Below, piece by piece: positions 32,672 through 42,163 of a stretch of DNA of 64,000 nt. Within the stretch, counting starts at the first letter, position 1, and every line of letters begins with the position of its first letter. Origin of the DNA: Hungatella effluvii (GTDB lineage Bacteria; Bacillota; Clostridia; Lachnospirales; Lachnospiraceae); contig NZ_QJKD01000002.1 in the NCBI RefSeq assembly GCF_003201875.1, forward strand, positions 496,001 to 560,000, given 5' to 3'. The notes below the pieces were generated by a model. It had not been told where the DNA came from. It saw only the letters and a program-made list of their open reading frames with translations, and did no database searches. A program made the translations under genes and the position numbers.

Positions 32672-34068
32672 AACAGAGCTTGCGTTTTGTGAAAGGCGGT
32701 GAGTGGTCTGTGCGTGCTCGCAGTAAAGTGATTGATATGACGACGGGATCGTCGGTAGGCTGTATTATGTACTTTGCATTGCCGATAATCCTGGGAAATC
32801 TGTTCCAGCAGTTATATTCTCTGACGGATGCGGTTATTGTCGGGCGGTTTGTTAATCTGAACGCGCTGGCGGCAATCGGAGGCACCGGCTGGGTGCGCTG
32901 GGCGATATTGGGCGTCTGCATGGACTGTACGATGGGGTTCGGCATTGTGGCATCCCGAAGGATTGGCGCGGGAGACCGGACCGGATTCAAAGAGGTGGTG
33001 GCAGCCGGTATTGAATTTGTTCTGGCAGCAGGGCTTTCTCTGACACTGCTGTCGTGTCTTTCTCTTGACTTTGTGCTGCGCCTCCTGCATATTCCAGAAA
33101 ATATCTATGAAGATGCGAGACTTTATCTCTGGTATGCATCAGTCTCGATTCCGGTTGGGCTGATCTATAATATGGCCTGTGCATTTTTGAGGGCGGCGGG
33201 AAACAGTAAGGGACCGTTTGCGGCTGTCGTGCTCTCGGCAATACTCAATGTTGCCCTTGACCTGTATTTCATTGTGGACTTGCACTGGGGAGTCTGCGGT
33301 GCCGCCCGGGCAACTCTGATCGCGCAGACGGCTGCCGCTGTGCTGGTGTTGCTTCTGACGGTAAGGCAAGAACCGTTTCGTACTACGAGAAACAGCTGGA
33401 AGTGGAACCCGCGCATACTCAGGGAGACTTCTGCACTTTGGATTCCCATGCTTTTTAACAGTATAGCGATCTCGGCGGGAGGGGTGATTGTGCAGCGCTA
33501 TATTAATTCCTGCGGCGCCATTGTGGCGGCGGGAATCGATGCGGGTGAAAAAATTTACTGTTTGCTGGAAACGGTAGAGAAGGCGGTTTGCTCAGCCATC
33601 AGTGTTTTTGTAGGACAAAATCTGGGGGCTATGAAGACGGTCAGAATCCGTAAAGGGATGAAAAGCATGACTGTGTTTGCCTTCCTCTTTGCGGCGTGGC
33701 TGGCTCTTGTTTTACTTGTGTTCGGAGATTCCCTGATCGGGCTTTTTTTGAATAAAAATCAGGATCCTGCTGATCTGAAAGAAGCCTATCACGCGGCCAG
33801 AGTGTATTTGAATGTACAGTGCGTTTCTATCTTTTTCATGGTGCCCATGCATTTCTACAGAGGAGCCGTCCAGGCGCTTGGGCATGCGGTATATCCTATG
33901 ATAGCTGCGTTTCTGCAAATTGCCGCAAGGTGGCTTACGGTAGCGCTGCTTGTTCCTACGCTGGGGATGGTTGGAATGTGTCTACCTGATGGAGTCGCGG
34001 CGCTTGCCAGCCTGCCGGTTGTTGTTATACCGTATTTTATATTCATGAGGAGGCTGGAGCGGGAATGA
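32668..34068 (+). CDS. MATE family efflux transporter
   Basis: A 466-residue MATE protein with twelve helices (CIMYFALPIILGNLFQQLYSLTDAVIVGRFVNLNALAAIGG; second half LWIPMLFNSIAISAGGVIVQRYINSCG). A later in-frame ATG near 32737 could also start the protein; I keep the one that overlaps the isomerase stop (ATGA), since such coupling is common here. Its place behind sugar genes in a LacI operon is odd for a drug pump and may mean it exports a sugar-derived product. A terminator follows. Confidence 0.88.
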   Translation: MKQSLRFVKGGEWSVRARSKVIDMTTGSSVGCIMYFALPIILGNLFQQLYSLTDAVIVGRFVNLNALAAIGGTGWVRWAILGVCMDCTMGFGIVASRRIGAGDRTGFKEVVAAGIEFVLAAGLSLTLLSCLSLDFVLRLLHIPENIYEDARLYLWYASVSIPVGLIYNMACAFLRAAGNSKGPFAAVVLSAILNVALDLYFIVDLHWGVCGAARATLIAQTAAAVLVLLLTVRQEPFRTTRNSWKWNPRILRETSALWIPMLFNSIAISAGGVIVQRYINSCGAIVAAGIDAGEKIYCLLETVEKAVCSAISVFVGQNLGAMKTVRIRKGMKSMTVFAFLFAAWLALVLLVFGDSLIGLFLNKNQDPADLKEAYHAARVYLNVQCVSIFFMVPMHFYRGAVQALGHAVYPMIAAFLQIAARWLTVALLVPTLGMVGMCLPDGVAALASLPVVVIPYFIFMRRLERE

Positions 34069-34114
34069 GGAATGGAGAATGCTGAGCTGAGAATGCTGGG
34101 GCTGGTTTTAATTG

Positions 34115-34158
34115 AAAAGAGTGACAGATGATTGCGAAAAATCACCTGTCACTTTTTT
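34115..34158 (+). terminator. Terminator of the cupin/isomerase/MATE operon
   Basis: A long stem around GTGACAG/CTGTCAC (34121-34127, 34145-34151), extended by GATT/AATC, with T6 after it. Confidence 0.85.
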
Positions 34159-34203
34159 CGTTATAGTAAAGCCTGCCCTGTGAAACAAAAAACTCTCTGT
34201 TCG

Positions 34204-34297
34204 TGCAAATGTTAAAAAAATAACGGCTCCGGGTGACAATATATTGTTATATTTGCATAAGAAAACAAGATTTTTACAAAAAAAATAGTGTTATAAT
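34204..34297 (+). promoter_or_regulatory. Promoter region of the GH105 operon
   Basis: TATAAT is present at 34292-34297 without a good -35 at 17 bp, as expected for an activator-dependent promoter. Upstream are TGCAAAT (34204) and its inverse ATTTGCA (34251), and the palindrome ACAATATATTGT (34236-34247). These are candidate sites for the AraC-type regulator encoded at 39655. Confidence 0.4.
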
Positions 34298-34324
34298 AAT
34301 AAAAAATAAAAGGAGAACCTGGAA

Positions 34325-35200
34325 ATGAAGAGCTTTGAGCAGAAAATATTCCCATATCTTTTACTGGCTCCGACTATGATTATCTTCGGCCTGTTTCTGT
34401 TTTTTCCGGCGCTGAACGGCCTGTGGATATCGCTGACGAAATGGGATGGCGTTAATCCCCAGGTGTTTGTGGGGGTAAAAAACTATGTGACGCTTTTGGG
34501 CGATAAGAGCTTCTGGAACTCGTTTGTGAGGACGCTTATATTTACTCTGGTATCCGTCCCCTCGGTCTATGCGGCGGCCCTTGGACTGGCGGTTCTGCTG
34601 GCTGGAGGGATTCGCGGAAGCAATTTCTTCCGGGCGGTGTTCTACTGGCCGACCATGATTTCCACGATCATCGTCGGACTTACCTGGCGTTTTCTGCTGG
34701 GTGAAGATTTTGGCCTGGTCAATTACCTTCTGACTGCGATGGACCGGACGCCGGTCAAATGGCTGACTGATCCGAACAATGCCATGGGAGTCGTGATCTT
34801 TGTCACGGTCTGGAGCATGGCAGGCTACTACATGGTCATGTTTGTGTCGGGAATCAAGGCGATCTCTGAGACATGCTACGAGGCGGCCCGAATCGACGGT
34901 GCAGGCGCGTGGCAGCAGTTTCGGTTTATAACGCTTCCTCTGCTGAAACCCACCAGCCTTCTGGTGCTGGTTTTATCCACGGTATCGATCATCAAGACGT
35001 ATCCTCTCGTGTATTCCCTGACCCAGGGCGGTCCGGCCGGGGCTACGAAATTCATGGTGCAGATGATCCAGGAGACAGGGTTCGAAAAGAATAAGATGGG
35101 CTATGCCAGCGCAATGACCATGGCGCTGTTTCTTATCCTGGCGCTGTTTACAATTATTCAGTTCAAACTGAATCAGGGAGGTGAACAGGATGCAGACTAA
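34325..35200 (+). CDS. Sugar ABC transporter permease (MalF type)
   Basis: A 291-residue CUT1 permease with six helices and the EAA loop YEAARIDGAGAWQQFRFITLPLLKP. KGAGAACC-type site (AAAGGAGAACC) before the ATG. It overlaps the next permease by 11 bp. The binding protein of this system lies at the far end of the operon (40591), not next to the permeases. Confidence 0.92.
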   Translation: MKSFEQKIFPYLLLAPTMIIFGLFLFFPALNGLWISLTKWDGVNPQVFVGVKNYVTLLGDKSFWNSFVRTLIFTLVSVPSVYAAALGLAVLLAGGIRGSNFFRAVFYWPTMISTIIVGLTWRFLLGEDFGLVNYLLTAMDRTPVKWLTDPNNAMGVVIFVTVWSMAGYYMVMFVSGIKAISETCYEAARIDGAGAWQQFRFITLPLLKPTSLLVLVLSTVSIIKTYPLVYSLTQGGPAGATKFMVQMIQETGFEKNKMGYASAMTMALFLILALFTIIQFKLNQGGEQDAD

Positions 35201-36023
35201 AACAAAGAAAATCTGTACAGAGGGGCTCAAATGGATTCTTCTTCTGGTTTTGACCTTTTTGTTTCTGATGCCGGTAGTCTGGGTGATCTGTTCTTCTTTT
35301 AAGAGCGTCGGCGAGCTGTTTTCCTGGCCACCCAGCCTGCTGGGGAAGAATCCGTCTCTGGATAACTACACAAAGGCCATGGCGGAAGGCCACTTTGGCA
35401 TATACTTTTTCAACACGGTGTTTGTCAGCCTTGTGGCCACATTTCTGACCATAGTGGTAAATGTGATGAGCGGCTATGCATTTGCCAAGTACCATTTCAA
35501 GGGGGACAAAATCCTGTTTGGAATCGTTCTTGCAACGCTGATGGTACCGCTGGAAGTCATTATGATCCCCATTTTCAAGGTGATCGTGGCGACTCATCTA
35601 TACAATAATTTGTGGGGGCTTATCATTCCGGCGGTCGCATCCCCGACGGCGGTGTTCCTGGTGCGCCAGTATTATGTGGGAATCCCGGATGCCTATATGG
35701 AGGCGGCCAGAATCGACGGTGCGTCAGAGCTTAATATCCTCTTAAAGATCATGCTTCCCATGGCGAAGCCGGTCATATCGGTTCTCTGTATCTTCTCCTT
35801 CATGTGGAGGTGGAACGACTATCTGTGGCCGAAGCTGGTAATTAACGGAAAGGAGCGCTATACCATCCAGCTGGCCCTGGCCAACTATTCGGGCGAGTAT
35901 TCTGTGGACTGGAACAGCCTTCTGGCCATGTCCGTGATCTCGATGATACCGGTGATCATTGTATTTGTAACACTTCAGAAATATATTATCGGCGGCATGA
36001 CTGCCGGAGGAGTAAAAGAATAA
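35190..36023 (+). CDS. Sugar ABC transporter permease (MalG type)
   Basis: A 277-residue CUT1 permease with six helices, EAA loop MEAARIDGASELNILLKIMLPMAKP and tail KYIIGGMTAGGVKE. The start at 35190 is chosen because GGGAGGTG lies 7 bp before it; the GTG at 35181 is part of that site. Followed after 14 bp by an unrecognised large gene with its own AGAGGAGGG site. Confidence 0.92.
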   Translation: MQTKTKKICTEGLKWILLLVLTFLFLMPVVWVICSSFKSVGELFSWPPSLLGKNPSLDNYTKAMAEGHFGIYFFNTVFVSLVATFLTIVVNVMSGYAFAKYHFKGDKILFGIVLATLMVPLEVIMIPIFKVIVATHLYNNLWGLIIPAVASPTAVFLVRQYYVGIPDAYMEAARIDGASELNILLKIMLPMAKPVISVLCIFSFMWRWNDYLWPKLVINGKERYTIQLALANYSGEYSVDWNSLLAMSVISMIPVIIVFVTLQKYIIGGMTAGGVKE

Positions 36024-36037
36024 GAGGAGGGTCTGCT

Positions 36038-38566
36038 ATGAAGTACTTGGAATATCCGCTGTTTGCGGAAGGGTATGTCAACCGTTTTCTGACCGCCGGT
36101 GTCTTCACGGAGGTTCAGCAGTTTGACAAGGTGAAGCTTTACGGCCGGGTGAATGAGTGGCTGAAAAAGGGATTTGCAATCCATGAAAATCCGTGCAGAA
36201 AAGAGTTTGTAAGAAAGAGACAGGAGAAAATGCCGGATTATCTGGAACTTGACGGGGCAGTGGACGGGAAAACAGTAAAGGTCTTTGGACAGACGCGCCC
36301 GCTCATTCCGTACTTTCCGTTCGGCAACACGGGCGTGGATAGCTCTGGATTCTATTACTGCCCGACCTGGCTGCGCATGTACAGTTATGTGCTGCTGGAA
36401 GCAGAGGCGGAAGGTGACGTGGAGTTTGAGCTGGAAACCTGCGGCGGTGTTACAATTTGGGTGGATGGGGCGTTTGTCACGGACTTTACCCCATTTACAA
36501 GGAACATGGTGAAGAAGACGACGGTCGTTTTGCCGCTTAAGGCGGGAAAAAACCGGCTTCTGGTCTGCCTCGATGATCTGGCGGAGCGGGACACGGACTA
36601 CTATTTCCGCTTAAAACGCCTGGGAGACGCGTCGCTTACCATGCTGGTGCCGGTGAGGGATGAAGTGGATGCAGACGTGATCGGGCGGTTGGAAAATATG
36701 CTGGATCAGATGTATTTCGATAAGGAAGCGTATATCAGTGAGACGGTGAAGCTAAATATATCGAATCCATTTTCCTGTCCTCTGCCTGTCGCGGTAGCGG
36801 TAGCTCCGGGTGAATTTATCGAGAAGATGGAGGGGCAGGAAAGTCTGATGCGCGCCTTCCGCCATGAACTGGAACCGGATCAGAAGGTTCTGGAGCTTTT
36901 CGAGTCGGATGAGATCCCGCCGGGATACTGTTGCTTTACGGTGTGTGCAGAACATCGGGGGATTTCTCTGAAACGTAAGATTGGGAATCAGCTGGTAAGA
37001 AAAGAATTCTTAGAATATCATGAGGCTGATCTGGAGGATAGAAAACGCCATATCCTGAGGGTAATTACAGAGTATGCGCCGGAAAATACATACAAGGCGG
37101 CTGCGCTCTTAAAGCTGGGCCCTGAGACGGAACGTGCAGAGCGGATCCTTCTCACGGAACTTCCCGGCGTTTGGGCGAGAAAGGACTGTTCGGATTTCCA
37201 TTTTATTATTATGCTGTATATTTACCGTACATTTTATGAGCGTCTGTCGCCGAAGATGCGGGAGGAGCTGGAGCTTGCCATGTGCGGCTTCCGGTACTGG
37301 ATCGATGAGCCGGGAGATGACGTGATGTGGTTCTTCAGTGAGAATCACGCGCTTTTATTCCATTGCTGCCAGTACCTGGCGGGAAGCTGGCTTCCGGACA
37401 GAATCTTCACGGGCAGCGGGAAAACCGGGCGGGAGGCGAGCGCCAGAGGCGAGGAGCTGCTTCGCGAGTGGTTCGAGGACTTCTTCAAAGAATTTATCAC
37501 CGAATGGAACTCCAATGCCTATATTCCGGTGGATGTGCTGGGCCTGGGCACGCTCTATAATCTGACGGAACCCGGAAGCGAGTTCCATCAGAAGGCAAAA
37601 CGGGCTCTGGACATGATCTTCTGCTCGCTCCGGGTAAATGCGCACAAGGGCGCCGTGATGACCAGCTTCGGCCGCTCCTACGAAAAGGAAATGAAGGGAA
37701 ATTTCAATGCGGGTACGACGTCTCTCCTCTATCTCGCCTACGGAGACGGGTATTTGAACCGGGCCTGCAATGGCTGTATTCCGCTGGCTCTCGGAGACTA
37801 TGCGGCACCGGAGGAGTTTAGGCCTTACGGAGCGTTAAAGGAGAACCAGGAACTGATATTTAGGAATACTCAAGGGTTTGAGAAGCATGTGAATCTCTAT
37901 CTGTATAAGAACGCTTATGCCCTGCTCTCGACTGCGGTGGGATTCAAACCATTTCAGAAGGGATATCAGGAGCATATTGTTCAGGCAGTGATTGATGAAC
38001 TGGCCCAGGTGTTCGTAAACCACCCGGGGGAGTCATTCCCGTACGGCAGCGGCCGGCCTAACTTCTGGGCTGGGAATGGGATCCTGCCACTGGCAGTCCA
38101 ATACCGCAATACGGCGATTCTCCGGTATCGGATTGGCAGGGAGGAAAGAATCGGCTATACTCATGCTTATATACCGCTCTCCGCATTTACCCGGTATCTT
38201 GGGGAAGACGGCGTCATTGTCCTGGATAAGGACGGCGCTTACATTGCGGTGAAGGCGATGAACGGGCTGACCATGCAGCAGGAAGGACCAAACTGTTTCC
38301 GGGAATTCATGAGTCAGGGCCGCGATAATGTGTGGGTCATTCGGGCAGGACGAATGGACGAGTACGGCGATTTGGATGCGCTGCTTGCTGCGTTTAAGAA
38401 AATAGAGATCCGGACAGACGGGGAGGAGACTGTGGTAAGGGATGAGAGGGGAACGGAGTTCCTGACCGGCCCGGATTTCCTTCTGAAAGTAAACGGAGAA
38501 ACGGTCTATGACTATCCGCTGGACGTGGAGGGCAAATTAATTCTGGAGGAATGCGATCGTGGTTGA
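36038..38566 (+). CDS. Large protein, possible carbohydrate-active enzyme, family not recognised
   Basis: An 842-residue protein with no signal peptide. Residues ~100-200 look like a galactose-binding-like jelly roll (YVLLEAEAEGDVEFELETCG, then IWVDGAFVTDF and LPLKAGKNRLLVCLDD). Residues ~340-650 are helical with spaced aromatic and acidic residues (MWFFSENHALLFHCCQYLAG; EWNSNAYIPVDVLGLGTLYN), a pattern like the alpha/alpha toroid of polysaccharide lyases and GH105-type hydrolases. The C-terminal ~200 residues look beta-rich (GVIVLDKDGAYIAVKAMNG). It sits between CUT1 permeases and a GH105 gene that overlaps it by 8 bp, so it probably acts on the same imported oligosaccharide. I cannot assign a family or catalytic residues. 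Confidence 0.6.
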   Translation: MKYLEYPLFAEGYVNRFLTAGVFTEVQQFDKVKLYGRVNEWLKKGFAIHENPCRKEFVRKRQEKMPDYLELDGAVDGKTVKVFGQTRPLIPYFPFGNTGVDSSGFYYCPTWLRMYSYVLLEAEAEGDVEFELETCGGVTIWVDGAFVTDFTPFTRNMVKKTTVVLPLKAGKNRLLVCLDDLAERDTDYYFRLKRLGDASLTMLVPVRDEVDADVIGRLENMLDQMYFDKEAYISETVKLNISNPFSCPLPVAVAVAPGEFIEKMEGQESLMRAFRHELEPDQKVLELFESDEIPPGYCCFTVCAEHRGISLKRKIGNQLVRKEFLEYHEADLEDRKRHILRVITEYAPENTYKAAALLKLGPETERAERILLTELPGVWARKDCSDFHFIIMLYIYRTFYERLSPKMREELELAMCGFRYWIDEPGDDVMWFFSENHALLFHCCQYLAGSWLPDRIFTGSGKTGREASARGEELLREWFEDFFKEFITEWNSNAYIPVDVLGLGTLYNLTEPGSEFHQKAKRALDMIFCSLRVNAHKGAVMTSFGRSYEKEMKGNFNAGTTSLLYLAYGDGYLNRACNGCIPLALGDYAAPEEFRPYGALKENQELIFRNTQGFEKHVNLYLYKNAYALLSTAVGFKPFQKGYQEHIVQAVIDELAQVFVNHPGESFPYGSGRPNFWAGNGILPLAVQYRNTAILRYRIGREERIGYTHAYIPLSAFTRYLGEDGVIVLDKDGAYIAVKAMNGLTMQQEGPNCFREFMSQGRDNVWVIRAGRMDEYGDLDALLAAFKKIEIRTDGEETVVRDERGTEFLTGPDFLLKVNGETVYDYPLDVEGKLILEECDRG

Positions 38567-39638
38567 GAAACAGATTATGGAAGAAAAGCTGAATCTTGTA
38601 TCGGACAAGATGATGATACTGAAAAATAATGGAATGAAGGAGAAATATCCGGTCAGCCTGATCGACATCAACTGTTGGGAATGGCCGCAGGGGGTGGGGC
38701 TGTTCGGCCTTTACCGGTATTATGAGATGAGCCGGAAACCGGAGCTGCTCACGTTCCTGACGGAATGGTATGACAGACGCATGGAGGAGGGAATCGTTGA
38801 AAAAAATGTGAATACGACTTCCCCCATGCTGACACTCACCTACCTTTATGAAATTACGAAAAAGGAGTCCTATCTCTCCTTAATTGGAGAATGGGCGGAC
38901 TGGATCATGGAGGATAAAGGACTGATTCGGACCGGAGACGGCTGTTTTCAGCATATGATTACCGGCAATCCCAATGACTCGGAGATCCTGATCGACACAC
39001 TGTTTATGACGGTGCTGTTTCTGGCCCGGGCCGGCAAGCTCTTAAATCGGCCGGATTATATCGAGGAAGCAAAGTATCAGGTTTTGTGCCATATTAAATA
39101 CCTTCTGAATAAAAATGAGGGGCTGTTTTACCATGGCTTTAATTTTAAGAGGAACGACAATTATGGCGGAATTCTCTGGGGGCGGGGAAATTGCTGGTAT
39201 ACGATTGTGGCAATGGAACTGATCCAGGAAATTCCTATGGAGGAAGGGCTGAAACGCCATTTCCTTACGGTCTATGAAAATCAGGTGGAGGCGCTGAAAC
39301 GGTATGCAGATCCGGAAACGGGGCTGTGGCACACGGTGATCGACGACCCGGATACCTACCTGGAACTCTCCGCCAGCGCGGCATTTTTAAGGGGCATTAT
39401 GCAGGGCGTGAGGCTTGGAATTCTGAAGCGGGAAGCGTACGAGGGGCTCATAGAAAAGGCCGTGAAGGGGCTGCTGGACAACATCGGCGATGACGGAACG
39501 GTGAAGAATGTATCTTATGGCACCCCAATCGGGCTTGATAAGGAATTTTACAATAAAATTCCGTGCTGCCCCATGACGTATGGACAGGCACTGATGATAC
39601 TGGCCCTTCAGGAGGCATTGACGGATTACTGGCATTAG
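38559..39638 (+). CDS. GH105/GH88-type unsaturated uronyl hydrolase
   Basis: A 359-residue cytoplasmic alpha/alpha toroid hydrolase. WGRGNCWYTIVAMELI is the hallmark of YteR-like GH105 (WGRGNGW), and the N-terminal INCWEWPQGVGLFGLYRYYE fits the same fold; the catalytic Asp region around GDGCFQHMITGNPNDSEILIDTLFM carries the IDT element. The family hydrates the double bond of 4,5-unsaturated uronic acid at the non-reducing end of lyase products, releasing the uronate. It overlaps the preceding gene by 8 bp and starts with GTG (GGAGGA 10 bp before); an ATG at 38577 is the alternative. It suggests pectin, rhamnogalacturonan or glycosaminoglycan fragments as substrate. Confidence 0.9.
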   Translation: MVEKQIMEEKLNLVSDKMMILKNNGMKEKYPVSLIDINCWEWPQGVGLFGLYRYYEMSRKPELLTFLTEWYDRRMEEGIVEKNVNTTSPMLTLTYLYEITKKESYLSLIGEWADWIMEDKGLIRTGDGCFQHMITGNPNDSEILIDTLFMTVLFLARAGKLLNRPDYIEEAKYQVLCHIKYLLNKNEGLFYHGFNFKRNDNYGGILWGRGNCWYTIVAMELIQEIPMEEGLKRHFLTVYENQVEALKRYADPETGLWHTVIDDPDTYLELSASAAFLRGIMQGVRLGILKREAYEGLIEKAVKGLLDNIGDDGTVKNVSYGTPIGLDKEFYNKIPCCPMTYGQALMILALQEALTDYWH

Positions 39639-39654
39639 AATGGAGGTTGTGACA

Positions 39655-40569
39655 ATGAAAGAACGCGTATTTTTTGAAGAATTTGAATCTCTGTATTATT
39701 TTCATGGAAGTACACAAAACTGGTCGATGCAGGGCTTTCATTTTCACAACCAATATGAGATTATTCTGTTCTTAAGCGATGGGGCGCTGCTGGAAATCGG
39801 TGACCGCGTCTACCATGTGATGAAGGGCGATCTGTTTTTTGTTAACAACCGGGAATATCACCGCACCAGTGGGGCGGAGGGGCAGGAATACAACCGATAC
39901 GTCCTGATGTTTGAACCGGAACTGCTGGAACCGATGACAAAGGCGTTTGGCTATGACTTTACCATGTTTTTCGAGAACAGGGGAGACGATTTCGTCCACA
40001 AGCTCTATCTGGAGGGCGAAAATCTGAAGCGGGTGGAGCGGCTCCTGGCCAGAATCGAGACGAATATAGGCAGCGGCAGCAGTGATGAAGCGTCTGTTAA
40101 GATCCGCCTCTCCATTCTGGAACTGATTACAGCCATTAATGAGATGTATAAGTTTTTTACGAAGGAGAAACACACTGCCGCGGATCAGGAGGAACGGAAA
40201 CTGAAAGGGGACGAGGAGAAATTCCGGGACCCGATTCTGTACCGGGAGCGGGTGGAACAGATCAAGAAATATATCGCAACCCACGTGGAGGAAAAACTGG
40301 ACCTGGATGAGATTGCGGGAAAATTTTATATGAACCGTTATTATTTAAGTCATTATTTCAAAAAGGAGACCGGGTTTGCGGTTCTGCAGTATGTGACGAA
40401 CCAGAAGATTATTGCGGCCAAAGCACTTTTGAAAAAGGGCACTTCGGTTACGGATGTGGCGCTGAAACTTTCTTACAACAGTGACAGCCACTTTATCTCG
40501 GTGTTTAAAAAGAGTACGGGGATCACACCGAAAAAGTATGCACAGAATAAAAAGAACAATAATGTATGA
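39655..40569 (+). CDS. AraC family transcriptional regulator
   Basis: A 304-residue regulator. The N-terminal cupin domain (GFHFHNQYEIILFLSDGALLEIGD...GDLFFVNNREYHR) binds a small effector. The C-terminal ~100 residues hold the two helix-turn-helix motifs: LDEIAGKFYMNRYYLSHYFKKETG and VTDVALKLSYNSDSHFISVFKKSTGITPKKY. GGAGG 8 bp before 39655 fixes the start, not the ATG at 39640. It lies within the operon it probably controls, between the GH105 and binding-protein genes, giving a feedback loop. Confidence 0.93.
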   Translation: MKERVFFEEFESLYYFHGSTQNWSMQGFHFHNQYEIILFLSDGALLEIGDRVYHVMKGDLFFVNNREYHRTSGAEGQEYNRYVLMFEPELLEPMTKAFGYDFTMFFENRGDDFVHKLYLEGENLKRVERLLARIETNIGSGSSDEASVKIRLSILELITAINEMYKFFTKEKHTAADQEERKLKGDEEKFRDPILYRERVEQIKKYIATHVEEKLDLDEIAGKFYMNRYYLSHYFKKETGFAVLQYVTNQKIIAAKALLKKGTSVTDVALKLSYNSDSHFISVFKKSTGITPKKYAQNKKNNNV

Positions 40570-40590
40570 TTTTTGAAAGGAGAGAATCTT

Positions 40591-41850
40591 ATGAAGAAAT
40601 GGTTATCAGTTCTGCTGGCAGGGGCTATGGTATTGGGGACGCTTTCCGGCTGTTCCGGCGGGGGCAGGAAGACCGAAAATGAAGTAAAGACGTTGGATGT
40701 CGTCTGGTTCAGTGATGGAAAAGAGGGGGAATCCTTCATGAAACTGGCCGGCAAATATATGGAGGAGCATCCGAATATCAAGATCGAGCTGATCGAAGTT
40801 CCATATGCGGATCTCGAAAGCAAGATCAAGAACATGATCAACGGCAAGGAAGCTCCGGCGCTGGCCAGGCTTACGAATATCGGGCCGTTCCAGAACCAAC
40901 TGGTGGATTTGGGCGGATACGTGTCGGACAAGGATACGTTCCAGAACAGCTTTGGCGAGGGGTTAAAGTTTGTATTTGACGGAAAAATCCTGGCGGCTCC
41001 CATGGATGTAACAGCCAATGGATTAATTTATAATAAGACAGCGTTTGAAAAAGCCGGTGTGGCTGTGCCGCAGTCAGAGGATGAGATCTGGACCTGGGAT
41101 GAATGGAAGGAAGCCATGAAGACCGTGATGGATAAGAGTGACTGTAAATACGGACTGGTCTATGACAAGTCTCCGCAGCGTTTCACCACTCTGCTGTACG
41201 AGGCTGGAGGCAGCATGTTAAACAGCGATTTGACAGCGTCGAATTTCAATACAGATGAGACGAAAAGGGCGGTAAGCTTCTTTAAGGATCTGCACGACGA
41301 GGGAATTATCCCGACCTCTGTATGGCTGGGATCGGAAAACCCCAACAACCTGTTCCGTACCGGTCAGGTGGCCATGCATTTTGCGGGAAGCTGGATGATT
41401 GCAAACTATAAGGAAGAGATTACGGACTTTGACTGGGGCGTTACCTATCTGCCAAAGGAAGCGATCCGTTCCTCCGTACCGGGCGGCAAGTACCTGGCTG
41501 CTTTCCAGAACACAGGTGTGGAGAAGGAAGCTGCGGAATTCATTGAATGGATTTCCAAGGCGGAGAACAATGCGCAGTACTGCGTGGAAAACAGCTACTT
41601 ATCTCAGGTTAAGGGCAATGAGAGCCTGGACTATGAATACGGAAAAGAATTCTTCACGATCTTCTCTCAGGAGCTGGCAGCTACAGGACCGCAGCCGGGT
41701 GCAGAGTGGGGCTACCAGGCATTTACCGGGGCGATTCAGAATGATTTGAGAGATAAGCTGATCGAGGTGCTGGCCGGCCAGCTGACGGTGGATCAGTATG
41801 CGGAAGATATGGACAAGCTGATTACGGATACGCTGGAGGAATTGAAATAG
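40591..41850 (+). CDS. Sugar ABC transporter substrate-binding lipoprotein
   Basis: A 419-residue CUT1 solute-binding protein with a lipoprotein signal (KKWLSVLLAGAMVLGT, lipobox LSGC). Family hallmarks include EEHPNIKIELIEVPYADLESKI, DGKILAAPMDVTANGLIYN and WTWDEWKEAM. Start set by AAAGGAGAGAATC. It is the last gene of the operon and supplies the binding component for the permeases at 34325 and 35190; ~5.4 kb between permeases and binding protein is unusual. A terminator follows after 75 bp. Confidence 0.92.
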   Translation: MKKWLSVLLAGAMVLGTLSGCSGGGRKTENEVKTLDVVWFSDGKEGESFMKLAGKYMEEHPNIKIELIEVPYADLESKIKNMINGKEAPALARLTNIGPFQNQLVDLGGYVSDKDTFQNSFGEGLKFVFDGKILAAPMDVTANGLIYNKTAFEKAGVAVPQSEDEIWTWDEWKEAMKTVMDKSDCKYGLVYDKSPQRFTTLLYEAGGSMLNSDLTASNFNTDETKRAVSFFKDLHDEGIIPTSVWLGSENPNNLFRTGQVAMHFAGSWMIANYKEEITDFDWGVTYLPKEAIRSSVPGGKYLAAFQNTGVEKEAAEFIEWISKAENNAQYCVENSYLSQVKGNESLDYEYGKEFFTIFSQELAATGPQPGAEWGYQAFTGAIQNDLRDKLIEVLAGQLTVDQYAEDMDKLITDTLEELK

Positions 41851-41924
41851 TTGGAAGAGGATGCCTGAGGGAAAAGAATAATAAACTGGGATCAAAGGAA
41901 ATGGGTTTGTGAACCAGTGAGATG

Positions 41925-41970
41925 AGCTGCCGTACCGGATGAGGGGATCAGATGGGACGGCGGCTTTTCT
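41925..41970 (+). terminator. Terminator of the GH105 operon
   Basis: AGCTGCCGT pairs with ACGGCGGCT (one wobble) over a 23-base loop and is followed by TTTTCTT. Confidence 0.65.
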
Positions 41971-42050
41971 TGGGTAAAGATGAAATTGAGCGCTAGGCCA
42001 TAAATTGTAACGCCTTGCGAATTAATTTAGATTCTTTACTCCGTTAGGGA

Positions 42051-42078
42051 TTACAAAGTAAAAAATTCGGAGTAAAAT
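42051..42078 (+). promoter_or_regulatory. Possible promoter of the small toxin gene
   Basis: TTACAA (42051-42056), 16 bp, TAAAAT (42073-42078). In the leader CCTCC (42113-42117) can pair with the GGAGG ribosome site (42151-42155), which could hold translation low. Confidence 0.45.
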
Positions 42079-42163
42079 AATAAGTGAAAAGTACTCATGA
42101 CAGGAGTGACAGCCTCCCAGCCTTCGCCGGTTCGCCGGAATACATAGGAAGGAGGTGGCGCCC

